Of a stretch of DNA of 15,311 nucleotides, positions 7,901 through 14,608 are shown piece by piece. Position numbers and translations under genes: made by a program. The first letter of the stretch is position 1, and every line of letters starts with the position of its first letter. The notes under the pieces were generated by a model. The model searched no databases. It was not told where the DNA came from and saw only the letters and a list, made by a program, of their open reading frames with translations. The stretch is from an uncultured Pseudomonadota bacterium (lineage in GTDB: Bacteria > Pseudomonadota > Alphaproteobacteria > Rs-D84), in assembly GCA_947303165.1 (NCBI GenBank), contig CAMYXE010000002.1:1-15311 (forward strand). The letters run 5' to 3'.

Positions 7901-9646
7901 TGCAATTGCCCACGCCACAGATTCCGCCACAGACAAATTCGCATCACGCGCATCACGATACATTTCAACCGCATTTTTTGTTCCACCAATTGCCAAAGCA
8001 CCGTAACCCAATGCCATCGCCGTCTGGGCCAGACCCGCGGCACCGAAACACATTGCAGCAACCGCAAGTACGCTTACCCCCAAAGACAGGACAAGGCGTT
8101 TATCCGCCAAAAATGCCCTGATATCTGTTGGCAGACCGGCCGCCTCTTGCGCCTTACGCCAACGCATAACTTGGACAACCCCCATACCTATCGCAGTGGC
8201 AATACCGACCGCGGCCATTGATGCCGCAAAAGATATTCCTGCTGTTGCCGCCGCCGCGGTTGCAATTAATGTAATAAGCGTACTGGCAACGAATGCGCTT
8301 AAAAAACCCTTGAATACACGTGTAAAGAATTCTATACGTTTTTGGCGTTTGCTGACCGGCCCACGCGTCATACGTGCGCCATTTAAACGGTCAACGCGTT
8401 GCAATGGGCGAAATACTTTACCGAAAAATCCACCTATACGGGTCCCAGCATTACCAACTTTCTTTTTGATACGTGCCGCCCAACCTGCGGTTGCATTTAC
8501 CTGGGCATCCAACGCAGCATTATATCCCGCATCGGACATTTCGCCACCCTGTTGCGACAATTCAGCGATAAATGCATCACGATTTTCGGGCTTCATGAAT
8601 GCTTCGGGATCTTCCATGGCGCCATTAATAATCTTGTCCGCCGTGTCCATTTCATACAGTTTGAATAAAACTTCTTCGTTTAATTCCTGTTCCAATGAAT
8701 CTTCGTCGATATTTTCGTCCAGCACATGACGCTTTGCAAGATCATGACGCGTTAAATCAATAATTGTTGCAAGGCGACCACCTTTGATAATTTTGCGTCC
8801 CTGTTCCCATTCTTCGTATTCTGTTTTATCACGATTATTTGCCGATCTAAACTGTGGAATAACTTTTCCATTCTTGTCCAAGAATTTATATTTTGATAAC
8901 ATTGCCTTGGTTTCATCAGTCAATTCTGCACGTCCAAGGGCCTCGTTCAAATTATCCCAATTTTCTTCAAGGCTCGCCGCATTATCAGGCCCCAGGTTTG
9001 AAATTCCCCAATTTTCATCATATTCTGAAATAACAGTTTCCAAATGCCCGATGTTGGAATTCATTTGGTCGATTTTGGCTTGTTCCAGGGAAACACCTAA
9101 ATCCGCCATTTCTTGTAATCTTGCGTCGACAGCGTTTTGATCATCCAGTTTATCTACATCACCCATGCGGGCACGCAACATATCTTCAAAACCTTCGTAC
9201 ACATCGGCAATATTAGACACATCAACCAATGCATTACTGCCTGTATTTATGACCATACCGCCGGTATTTGCAAAGTCTTCAGACAGATTATCTATGTGTT
9301 TCGCCAAATCTTTTAAACGTTGTTTCTGTGCATCATCCGTTTTTGCGCGCCCAAACACAGAACGGTATGCGTCCGCCAAAATGGCCGGCGTCGCACCATC
9401 AAACCCATCACGAACAAACACATCACAGAATTGCAAGCGTTGCTCACGCGACATCTGTGGAACCTTGGCAATAACTTTGCTAACCGCCTCGACATCACGA
9501 AGTTCCTGTGCGTTATTTGCTTCATTTTCTGATAACAATCCAAGTTCCGCATATATTTTTGCGATTTTTTTCACAAACAACAAAGTATTTTTGTCAGACG
9601 TGTTTACACGTACACGTGTCTGTTCTGCGCTTTGATTTTCTGGCAT
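4991..9646 (-). CDS. Giant 1551-residue membrane-associated protein of unknown function
   Basis: I do not recognise this protein. It has no N-terminal signal peptide. Residues 1-440 are soluble, charged and mostly helical. Residues about 445-600 hold several hydrophobic segments (LSAFVASTLITLIATAAA; LVLSLGVSVLAVAAMCFG; ESVAWAIANAGAIIGGGF) separated by short basic loops, giving perhaps four to five membrane helices. Residues 600-885 are soluble and rich in Asp, Asn, His and Tyr, including a Tyr-rich stretch (YHDVEYTYQEPYTRTVYD). Residues 888-965 are tandem GRLLPPGRED-type repeats. Residues about 990-1120 form a long coiled coil, followed by a very acidic segment (EEVEPEEVEIEIEPEE). The last 255 residues look like a folded mixed alpha/beta domain and end in a basic tail (RGRLFGRRRREQ). 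The ATG at 9646 has AGGGAG eight bases upstream. The gene is flanked by its own promoter and terminator, so it is probably monocistronic. Scaffold, envelope-spanning structural protein or secreted effector are all possible; none is shown. Confidence 0.85.
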   Translation of the reverse strand: MPENQSAEQTRVRVNTSDKNTLLFVKKIAKIYAELGLLSENEANNAQELRDVEAVSKVIAKVPQMSREQRLQFCDVFVRDGFDGATPAILADAYRSVFGRAKTDDAQKQRLKDLAKHIDNLSEDFANTGGMVINTGSNALVDVSNIADVYEGFEDMLRARMGDVDKLDDQNAVDARLQEMADLGVSLEQAKIDQMNSNIGHLETVISEYDENWGISNLGPDNAASLEENWDNLNEALGRAELTDETKAMLSKYKFLDKNGKVIPQFRSANNRDKTEYEEWEQGRKIIKGGRLATIIDLTRHDLAKRHVLDENIDEDSLEQELNEEVLFKLYEMDTADKIINGAMEDPEAFMKPENRDAFIAELSQQGGEMSDAGYNAALDAQVNATAGWAARIKKKVGNAGTRIGGFFGKVFRPLQRVDRLNGARMTRGPVSKRQKRIEFFTRVFKGFLSAFVASTLITLIATAAAATAGISFAASMAAVGIATAIGMGVVQVMRWRKAQEAAGLPTDIRAFLADKRLVLSLGVSVLAVAAMCFGAAGLAQTAMALGYGALAIGGTKNAVEMYRDARDANLSVAESVAWAIANAGAIIGGGFAGRAAARGIIDAHNHNNPENTRYQEEGSKQVPREVDDVRDVTGVRSELTPDAAEYAKNTVEMWYQDDPALLQQRIDAINAYNADHGTNLNPYRVLLVNGEAGGLTADNMRLHVDYSHLDPNIDDVYSHANHRVMTDAWGRARGFDPSDLRAAADTFTGGADAFEAGMQQILNLDQYVYSHGQIDYVHGVPSSADHVQTDGYFRPNDPRGWTTYTEGESSYHDVEYTYQEPYTRTVYDTVPKYTPVHGSGMAMFGTYDPRERLTKLRDRVGAFADRIFGRKKDKGPQDDTPPHKQDDGPVLPPVKDDDSRLLPPGRDNNGRLLPPGREDDGRLLPPGKEDDGRLLPPGREDDDGRLLPSGKDKDGRLLPPGRDEWQPAPKKKHIALDDRYWRDEDVLVLWVDRSQAKAWKDLHDQLKDVEEKLAHSHGSEAAKLKAKKSSLQYDIAKIRNKLGHANDVEINLGSELAFKREELKQCSEAIDKLLAHKPDSNRGASKQDIAAWQAKIQKLQERFQELNRELDEYDYYWPVPEQGVQAKKQQEREERAAQKAEIVEEVEPEEVEIEIEPEENSDNKASLEQIKKKVEDWLKAHGGNVSDRPFEFEHTVPEYDNSYKRDETMDLSKYTVPYVNVGDMLKGEQEEITPTELAQEHEAEPFVNPDKAVDVGVVLPDEKGVTMAEESRQESKEIPIVTDALSEVKHMNQGKTETKGRFGFVAALEKAAGKMLERISGRKYKIPVALTKLANDSTKLSEKIGALRNGKLAVKLVDLNINGNPVVQNSNIPLVVVDIDGLKIAYQLVTGLENHDLETDFVPNPGRWYPVARMSDNGDIALSMDLCTPELMSVGKMLDTTIGDIRNYEDEDLTTILLSNGGHGFVGGCDVMPDADMPSMCHMLHTGGEWQDVDERWHDIYSGSLSDGIKTVSVLHEEVLGALDGKEEIAIKAERESLRGRLFGRRRREQ
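6752..6985 (-). repeat. Tandem repeat block encoding about seven GRLLPPGRED-type units
   Basis: Within the giant gene (residues 888-965) a unit of 10-12 residues is repeated: one degenerate copy (VLPPVKDD) followed by six copies with the core RLLPPG or RLLPSG and a charged linker of Arg/Lys, Asp/Glu and Asn. The DNA copies differ at synonymous positions: the Pro, Leu and Arg codons vary between units while the amino acids stay constant. The block is probably an extended hydrophilic linker between the Tyr-rich region and the coiled coil. Confidence 0.9.
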
Positions 9647-9704
9647 TTTTAAGACTCCCTATCCTTAGATTAATTATTTATTTTTATATTTTATCACAAA
9701 ACCT

Positions 9705-9731
9705 ATTATAAAGAAAGTATTTTTGTGTTAA
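9705..9731 (-). promoter_or_regulatory. Candidate promoter of the giant gene
   Basis: On the minus strand TTAACA (9731-9726) and a perfect TATAAT (9710-9705) are separated by 15 bases, slightly short. This predicts a leader of about 50 bases before the ATG at 9646, which carries an AGGGAG ribosome site. Confidence 0.45.
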
Positions 9732-9741
9732 TATAGGATGC

Positions 9742-10665
9742 ATGATAGCTTCTTTAATTTTATTAGTTGTGGGATTTGTATTGCTTGTTCGTGGTGCAGA
9801 TGTATTTGTCGAGTCCGCCGTTAGCGTTGCAAACCGATTCAAAATTCCGCAAATAATCATTGGCGCAACACTTGTCGCAATCGGAACCAGTGCGCCCGAG
9901 GCCGCAATAAGTATCAGCGCAACTATCAAAGGGTCCGATGGTATATCAATTGGAAATATCATAGGCAGCAATATCACCAACATATTCTTGATACTTGGGG
10001 TCACGGCATTGATTGGGGCAACCCCAGTACAAAAAAACACAAAAAAATACGAATTACCTTTTGTGGGAATGATAACAATTTTGTTGTGTATGATTGGAAT
10101 GTGTTTTGGCGAAATATCACGCATGGCCGCACTGGTGTTTTTGGCATTGTTTGCGTGCTTTATTGTTTACATGATTATGATTGCACGCAAATCTGATACA
10201 CCAACCGAGCCAACGAAACAAATTCCGATGTTTGAAACAATCGTTATGATTATTGCGGGAATTGCCGCACTGGTTATTGGCAGTAATTTAACCGTAGATT
10301 CTGCAACAGATATTGCAACACGCCTTGGGGTATCAGACCGGATAATTGGTCTAACGTTGGTTGCATTGGGAACAAGTTTGCCTGAACTGGTGGTATGTAT
10401 AGTTGCTGCGATAAAACATGAATACGATATGGCAATTGGCAATATTGTTGGGTCTAATATTTTCAATATCTTGTTTGTGTTGGGGGCGGCGGCAGCCATA
10501 AAGCCAATGTATTTTAATCCCGCGTTTTTGACCGACGGCGCCATCGCAATCATGGCGATAATAATGTTGATGATATTTACCGCACGCAACTCAAAATTAG
10601 GGCGATTTGGGGGTTTGGTATTTTTGCTGTCTTATACTGCATATGTTTTGCATCTGGCATTATGA
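9742..10665 (+). CDS. yrbG: Calcium/sodium antiporter of the CaCA (YrbG-like) family
   Basis: Members of this inner-membrane family exchange Ca2+ or related cations for Na+, K+ or H+. The 307-residue product shows the inverted duplication that defines the family. The first half carries GATLVAIGTSAPEAAIS (from about residue 41) and GNIIGSNITNIFLILG. The second half carries GLTLVALGTSLPELVV (from about residue 203) and GNIVGSNIFNILFVLG. The two Glu of the TSxPE motifs are the expected ion ligands. About ten hydrophobic segments are visible, with a short charged central loop (RKSDTPTEPTKQ, about 150-160) dividing the halves. Length is usual for the bacterial family. The ATG at 9742 is preceded by AGGA only three bases away and by TAATAT seven bases away, so either weak ribosome binding or a leaderless start is possible. 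It is divergent from the giant gene and its stop overlaps that of the convergent phosphatase gene. Exact ion specificity cannot be read from sequence. Confidence 0.92.
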   Translation: MIASLILLVVGFVLLVRGADVFVESAVSVANRFKIPQIIIGATLVAIGTSAPEAAISISATIKGSDGISIGNIIGSNITNIFLILGVTALIGATPVQKNTKKYELPFVGMITILLCMIGMCFGEISRMAALVFLALFACFIVYMIMIARKSDTPTEPTKQIPMFETIVMIIAGIAALVIGSNLTVDSATDIATRLGVSDRIIGLTLVALGTSLPELVVCIVAAIKHEYDMAIGNIVGSNIFNILFVLGAAAAIKPMYFNPAFLTDGAIAIMAIIMLMIFTARNSKLGRFGGLVFLLSYTAYVLHLAL

Positions 10666-11274
10666 TTTATGCCGTTCTTTCATTTTGCAAAAGTATACAT
10701 TCCTAAGCATTTTCATTTCTGAATCTAAATCGCGAATACGCAAAACCGCACCATTTGGTATTTCATACTTCTGCCTTTTATCCCAACACGAGTATATATC
10801 GAACGTATTTTTATTTTCCAGATAGCTCATCATGATATACAAAATACTGCTGTGTGTCACGACCAATGTGTTTTTATTATAATCTTGTTCGGCCATAAAA
10901 CTGCCTACACGCGCAAAAGCATCCGCCCATGGTTCCGCCTTGAATTCTATGGCGGCAGGATTGGCAAGGAACAACCCCATCATGTCTGGGTCAACCATTC
11001 TTTTAGACCAACCTGTGAGTATACCATAATTATATTCATTCAGACGCACATCGTACTGAACAGGTATTTTTAATTCTTTGCCAACTATTTCCGCGGTTTG
11101 TTCTGCCCGTTTTATTTTCGATGAAATTATCTTTTCAATATTGAATCGCTCTAACTTTTTTGCAAGCGCCACCGCCTGGGCCTGACCTGTGAGACTTAGT
11201 TGAATATTATTATCTGTCCCCTGTATTATATACGGGGAATTCAGTGTAGAAGCATGTCTTGCTAAGTATAACAT
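10660..11274 (-). CDS. Histidine phosphatase superfamily (phosphoglycerate mutase-like) protein
   Basis: The 204-residue product begins MLYLARHAST, containing the family's phospho-acceptor motif in the RHA form (His7; RHG is more usual). It also has the second Arg region (SSKIKRAEQTAEIVG), the acidic RLNEYNYGILTG segment, and the second catalytic His in LVVTHSS (His141). Such proteins act through a phosphohistidine intermediate on phosphosugars, nucleotides or phosphoproteins. The closest general types are cobC/gpmB-like phosphatases, but the substrate cannot be inferred. The frame extends to 11331, but that start would sit inside the tRNA terminator; the ATG at 11274 puts the RHA motif at the normal position. 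No clear ribosome site is seen, and a TAATAT lies seven bases before the ATG. The stop overlaps the end of the convergent antiporter gene by six bases. Confidence 0.85.
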   Translation of the reverse strand: MLYLARHASTLNSPYIIQGTDNNIQLSLTGQAQAVALAKKLERFNIEKIISSKIKRAEQTAEIVGKELKIPVQYDVRLNEYNYGILTGWSKRMVDPDMMGLFLANPAAIEFKAEPWADAFARVGSFMAEQDYNKNTLVVTHSSILYIMMSYLENKNTFDIYSCWDKRQKYEIPNGAVLRIRDLDSEMKMLRNVYFCKMKERHKS

Positions 11275-11281
11275 ATTGCCG

Positions 11282-11310
11282 ATATTAATATCATATCCAA
11301 ATAAAATCAA
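11282..11310 (-). promoter_or_regulatory. Candidate promoter of the histidine phosphatase gene, leaderless arrangement
   Basis: On the minus strand TTGATT (11310-11305) and TAATAT (11287-11282) are separated by 17 bases. The -10 box ends seven bases before the ATG at 11274. It lies just downstream of the tRNA terminator, so the gene would be transcribed separately from the tRNA. Confidence 0.45.
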
Positions 11311-11311
11311 A

Positions 11312-11340
11312 CCAAAAATAAAAACGCCCATTTAGACGTT
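11312..11340 (-). terminator. Terminator of the tRNA-Ala gene
   Basis: On the minus strand AACGTC (11340-11335) pairs with GGCGTT (11328-11323), including one G:U pair, around a six-base loop. It is followed by TTTATTTTT. It begins ten bases after the tRNA 3' end. The stem is short, so efficiency is uncertain. Confidence 0.6.
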
Positions 11341-11349
11341 CAAAATTTA

Positions 11350-11425
11350 TGGTGGAGCTGATCGGACTCGAACCGACGACCCCTTGCATGCCATGCAAGT
11401 GCTCTACCAACTGAGCTACAACCCC
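11350..11425 (-). tRNA. tRNA-Ala, anticodon GGC
   Basis: The 76-base gene folds into a full cloverleaf on the minus strand. The acceptor stem pairs GGGGTTG with CAGCTCC and contains the G3:U70 wobble pair that marks alanine tRNAs. The D arm has AGTTGGTA, the anticodon stem CTTGC/GCAAG encloses the loop ATGGCAT, and the T loop is TTCGAGT. The anticodon GGC is at 11392-11390 and reads GCC and GCU. The CCA end is encoded (11352-11350). It has its own strong promoter and a terminator, so it is a single-gene unit divergent from frr. Confidence 0.97.
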
Positions 11426-11438
11426 ATTTCGGAAAATC

Positions 11439-11467
11439 ATTCTATATTTCTTCTTGCCAAATGTCAA
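11439..11467 (-). promoter_or_regulatory. Strong promoter of tRNA-Ala
   Basis: On the minus strand a perfect TTGACA (11467-11462) and TAGAAT (11444-11439) are separated by exactly 17 bases. Transcription would begin about six bases before the tRNA 5' end. Confidence 0.75.
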
Positions 11468-11483
11468 ATATATTTGCTAACCT
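11454..11483 (+). promoter_or_regulatory. Possible extended -10 promoter for frr
   Basis: TTGCCA (11454-11459) and TAACCT (11478-11483) are 18 bases apart, and the -10 has an upstream TG in the extended -10 position (11475-11476). The -10 match is weak. It overlaps the tRNA promoter on the other strand. A promoter is needed here because the tRNA is divergent. Confidence 0.35.
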
Positions 11484-11509
11484 GGGGACATATGCAAGGA
11501 GTTTTAAAT

Positions 11510-12070
11510 ATGGATATTCAATCTTTAACAAACGAAGTGGAACAAAAAACTGCACAAACAATCGAAGTTTTACGTAATGAATATGCTGGCCTGCGCACTG
11601 GACGCGCATCTGTGCATTTATTGGATGGTGTACGCGTAGAAACGTATGGTTCTGATATGCCGTTGAATCAAGTCGCAACAGTATCAACACCAGATAACCA
11701 GACACTTTCTGTGACGGTTTGGGATATTGCAAATGTTGGTGCTGTGGAAAAAGCGATTCGTGATTCTGGATTGGGGTTAAACCCAATGAGTGCTGGCGCG
11801 GTTATTCGTTTGAATATGCCACCACTTACCGAAGAGCGCCGTAAAGAATTGACCAAGGTTGCTGGTAAATATGCCGAAGAGGCCAAAATTTCTATGCGCA
11901 ATATTCGCCAAGATGCTATGGGAAAAGTCAAACGTGCCGTGACTGACAAGGAAATATCCGAAGATGACCAACGCAAATATGAATCTGATTTACAAAAGAT
12001 TTTTGATGCGCGTAGTGCCGAAGTAGATTCTATCGCTAAACAAAAAGAAATTGACATTATGTCAGTATAA
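11510..12070 (+). CDS. frr: Ribosome recycling factor
   Basis: RRF works with EF-G to split the ribosome after termination. The 186-residue product matches the family closely (E. coli has 185). It shows the N-terminal helix, LRTGRASVHLLDGV with the conserved R-T-G-R-A, the small beta domain (about 30-105, with PLNQVATVSTPDNQTLSV), IRLNMPPLTEERRKEL (about residue 115), and the C-terminal helices with AEEAKISMRNIRQDA. The frame runs up to 11384 through the tRNA, but the ATG at 11510 is right: AAGGAG (11496-11501) lies eight bases upstream and the protein begins at the normal place. In many proteobacteria frr follows rpsB, tsf and pyrH; here those are absent and the tRNA lies upstream instead. 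It heads the frr-uppS-cdsA-rseP-bamA unit. Confidence 0.97.
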   Translation: MDIQSLTNEVEQKTAQTIEVLRNEYAGLRTGRASVHLLDGVRVETYGSDMPLNQVATVSTPDNQTLSVTVWDIANVGAVEKAIRDSGLGLNPMSAGAVIRLNMPPLTEERRKELTKVAGKYAEEAKISMRNIRQDAMGKVKRAVTDKEISEDDQRKYESDLQKIFDARSAEVDSIAKQKEIDIMSV

Positions 12071-12104
12071 AGTTAGCAAGAATGGTTTAACGTAAAATAT
12101 CGGT

Positions 12105-12869
12105 GTGAAAATGTTCAACTTATTTAAAAAGAAATCAGAAATATCAGCGACGCCTAAAAAGGTTCCGAGCCATGTGGCATTCATATGTGACGGGAATCGT
12201 CGATGGGCAGAATCGCGTGGTCTGCCCCCGTTGATGGGACACAAGGCTGGAATTGCGAACTTCGAAAATCTGGTCGATTGGTTTATTGCACGTGGTGTTA
12301 CGACAATCACGTTCTTTATATTTTCAACAGAAAATTGGAACAGATCAAAGGAAGAAGTCGATTTCCTGATGGATTTATTTTATTCCGAATTAAAGAAAAA
12401 TCTTAAACACGCATTGGAAAAAAACTTGCGGTATCGTGTGATTGGTTCACGTGACAAATTACCGAAAAGGCTTGCTAATTTATGTGATGAATTGGAAGAA
12501 ACATCCGCAGAAAACACCAATGGCACTGTTGTATTTGCATTAAATTATGGTGGTCAGGACGAAATTATAACTGCTGTGAACGCCGCCATTGCCGAAGGTT
12601 CACCGGTCACCCGCGAAACATTTGAAACTTTCCTTGATACCGGGGATTTGTTGCCTATTGACCTTATGGTGCGAACAAGCAATGAATTTAGAATTTCGAA
12701 CTTTTTGTTGTGGAAGTTGGCGTATGCAGAATTATTATTTATCCCCGAACACTGGCCAGATTTGGTAAAAAGTGAAAAGTTATGGCAGTTTGTTTTGGAT
12801 GAATATGCAAAACGCAATCGCCGTTTTGGTGGGGGCAAAAAATTGAATTATTCAGGACGTAAAAAATAG
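12105..12869 (+). CDS. uppS: Isoprenyl transferase, undecaprenyl diphosphate synthase
   Basis: UppS condenses eight isopentenyl diphosphates onto farnesyl diphosphate to form the C55 lipid carrier used for peptidoglycan and other envelope polymers. The 254-residue product has HVAFICDGNRRWA with the catalytic Asp (residue 29), the GHKAG substrate-binding segment, FFIFSTENWNR, and the C-terminal RISNFLLWKLAYAELLF signature. Length is usual. The start is uncertain: GTG at 12105 or ATG at 12111, two codons later, with no clear ribosome site; the ATG form has 252 residues. It lies about 35 bases after frr and nine bases before cdsA, consistent with a single operon. Confidence 0.96.
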   Translation: MKMFNLFKKKSEISATPKKVPSHVAFICDGNRRWAESRGLPPLMGHKAGIANFENLVDWFIARGVTTITFFIFSTENWNRSKEEVDFLMDLFYSELKKNLKHALEKNLRYRVIGSRDKLPKRLANLCDELEETSAENTNGTVVFALNYGGQDEIITAVNAAIAEGSPVTRETFETFLDTGDLLPIDLMVRTSNEFRISNFLLWKLAYAELLFIPEHWPDLVKSEKLWQFVLDEYAKRNRRFGGGKKLNYSGRKK

Positions 12870-12878
12870 AGATTTAAT

Positions 12879-13532
12879 ATGTCAGAAACAGCAAATAGAA
12901 TTTTGGTCGCATTGGGTTTGATTGGTGTGGCATTTCTTGCCACGTTGATAGAATACAATGGTATTTTTCATGCGATTTATTGGCTTTGCCTGATTGTTGG
13001 CGCTGGGATGATTTTTGAATTTTTGCGTTGTCTTTGGCATGCGCCACGTGACGTGATGTTCAATTTGAAAAACCTGGTAATATTCTTGGCATTTTTGGGT
13101 CTTTTGGGGCTTGATTTTGTGTCACTTATGACATTGGGGCATCGGGCCATGATAATCTTTATGGTTTTAGTTATTGTTTCGGTGGCTGATGTTGGTGCAT
13201 GGTTATGTGGACGTGTAATTGGTGGTGACAAATTGTGGGAAAAAGTATCTGAGCATAAGACATGGTCTGGGCAAATTTTCGGTATTATATGTGGCACAAT
13301 AGCAGCGATATTATATGGTTACCTGACATTAAAAACGTTCGTTCCACAAATGGTATGGATTGGTATAAGCGTGTCTTTATTATCACAATACGGGGATTTG
13401 ACAGCAAGTTTCATAAAGCGTAAATTGAAAATCAAAGACTTTAGCAATTTACTGGGTAAACACGGTGGTATAACCGACCGGTTTGATGGATGGATTTACG
13501 TATTACCAATAATTTGGGCTGTATTAGCATAA
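12879..13532 (+). CDS. cdsA: Phosphatidate cytidylyltransferase (CDP-diglyceride synthase)
   Basis: CdsA makes CDP-diacylglycerol from phosphatidic acid and CTP, the entry to most bacterial phospholipids. The 217-residue product is a polytopic membrane protein with about six hydrophobic segments. It has the acidic VADVGAWLCGRVIGG region and ends with the family signature (about residues 170-203: SFIKRKLKIKDFSNLLGKHG, then GITDRFDG), including the conserved K-D, H-G-G and D-R-x-D. It is shorter than usual (typically about 250-285), with fewer N-terminal membrane segments, while the catalytic C-terminal part is intact. The ATG lies nine bases after uppS; ribosome site weak. It is 20 bases before rseP, where many proteobacteria carry dxr. 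Confidence 0.94.
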   Translation: MSETANRILVALGLIGVAFLATLIEYNGIFHAIYWLCLIVGAGMIFEFLRCLWHAPRDVMFNLKNLVIFLAFLGLLGLDFVSLMTLGHRAMIIFMVLVIVSVADVGAWLCGRVIGGDKLWEKVSEHKTWSGQIFGIICGTIAAILYGYLTLKTFVPQMVWIGISVSLLSQYGDLTASFIKRKLKIKDFSNLLGKHGGITDRFDGWIYVLPIIWAVLA

Positions 13533-13552
13533 TGATGTAAGGGGGACACACA

Positions 13553-14608
13553 ATGCATACAATAATGACTATTATCGCGCTTTTGATTGTTCTTGGGGTC
13601 GTTGTTTTTGTTCATGAACTTGGACATTTTTTGGCTGCGCGTTGGGCGGGTGTTCGTGTTGATGCATTTTCTATTGGTTTTGGCCCGGCGATTATAAAAT
13701 GGCATGATAAACGCGGTACTGTTTGGAAAATCGCGTGTCTGCCGTTGGGCGGTTATGTGTCTATATATGGCCAAGAAGATATGTTTAACCGCAAAAAATA
13801 CAATGAATTACCAAAAGCAAAAAAGGTCGGTCACTACCTGTCAGCGCCCGCATGGAAACAATTCATTATTATCGGTGCTGGTGTATTTATGAATTTCGTT
13901 TTGGCGTGGGCAATATATTCCACAATATTCATGTTCAAACCCCAAAATGTTCAATTACCTGTTATTGGCCAGGTTATCCAGGGCAGTCCTGCATTTACTG
14001 CGGGGATTAAACCTGGTGATGTTATCGTTCAAATAGATGGTCAAAAAATAACTAATTGGGGCGAATTAGTAATTGCGAAAGAGTTAGCAGGCAAACACCC
14101 CGCTAAGGTATCATTAAAACGCAATCAAGAATCAATAGATGTGGAGATAGCGCCCGAATTACGTTGGGGACTTGTTGCCGATGGCAGCAAAACAGAATTT
14201 CGCAAGAAAGGCTTCTTTGGCGCAATATATTCTGGTGCACGTGAAACATATTATCAGTCAAAAACATTGTTAACTGTATTGCAACAGATTGTAACAGGTG
14301 ACCGTTCATCAAAACAACTAGGGTCATTCATTACAATTGCCCAAATATCTGGTCAGGCCATGGCCGCAGGCATATTTGCACTTTTATCCATTATCGCGTT
14401 ATTATCTGTCAACCTTGGTGTAATTAACCTGTTGCCCTTGCCTGTTTTGGATGGTGGTTATTTATTAATTTTGATTATCGAAGCCGCCACACGCAAAAAA
14501 CTTGGTGGCCGTGGCATGGAAATTGTGATTGTATGCGGGTGGATTTTCTTGGCATTTGTATTTATGCTGACCATGTGGAATGATTTGGCAAGGGTGTTCG
14601 GATTATGA
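13553..14608 (+). CDS. rseP: RIP zinc metalloprotease RseP
   Basis: RseP is an intramembrane site-2 protease that cuts anti-sigma factors such as RseA and clears signal-peptide remnants. The 351-residue product has the first membrane helix with the zinc motif HELGH (His21, Glu22, His25), the conserved GFGP region, a periplasmic PDZ domain (about 135-215, with PGDVIVQIDGQKI), and the C-terminal NLLPLPVLDGGYLL motif with the third zinc ligand Asp300. E. coli RseP (450 residues) has two PDZ domains; this one appears to have one, as in many alphaproteobacteria. AAGGGGGA precedes the ATG at good spacing. Its TGA overlaps the ATG of bamA by four bases (ATGA), showing translational coupling. No sigma-E or anti-sigma gene is in the window, so its substrate is unknown. 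Confidence 0.95.
   Translation: MHTIMTIIALLIVLGVVVFVHELGHFLAARWAGVRVDAFSIGFGPAIIKWHDKRGTVWKIACLPLGGYVSIYGQEDMFNRKKYNELPKAKKVGHYLSAPAWKQFIIIGAGVFMNFVLAWAIYSTIFMFKPQNVQLPVIGQVIQGSPAFTAGIKPGDVIVQIDGQKITNWGELVIAKELAGKHPAKVSLKRNQESIDVEIAPELRWGLVADGSKTEFRKKGFFGAIYSGARETYYQSKTLLTVLQQIVTGDRSSKQLGSFITIAQISGQAMAAGIFALLSIIALLSVNLGVINLLPLPVLDGGYLLILIIEAATRKKLGGRGMEIVIVCGWIFLAFVFMLTMWNDLARVFGL

Noticed and set aside
7799..8221. Plus-strand Arg/His-rich frame of 140 codons
   Set aside because: It is an antisense shadow of the hydrophobic part of the giant gene, with unnatural composition.
11275..11331. Upstream extension of the phosphatase gene to 11331
   Set aside because: It would begin in the tRNA terminator and put a hydrophobic stretch before the normally N-terminal RHA motif.
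11384..11509. Upstream extension of frr through the tRNA
   Set aside because: It runs antisense across the tRNA gene; the ATG at 11510 has a strong ribosome site and the family N-terminus.
12051..12078. TTGACA near the end of frr as a promoter for uppS
   Set aside because: The hexamer encodes the frr C-terminus and no acceptable -10 lies at the right distance; co-transcription with frr is simpler.
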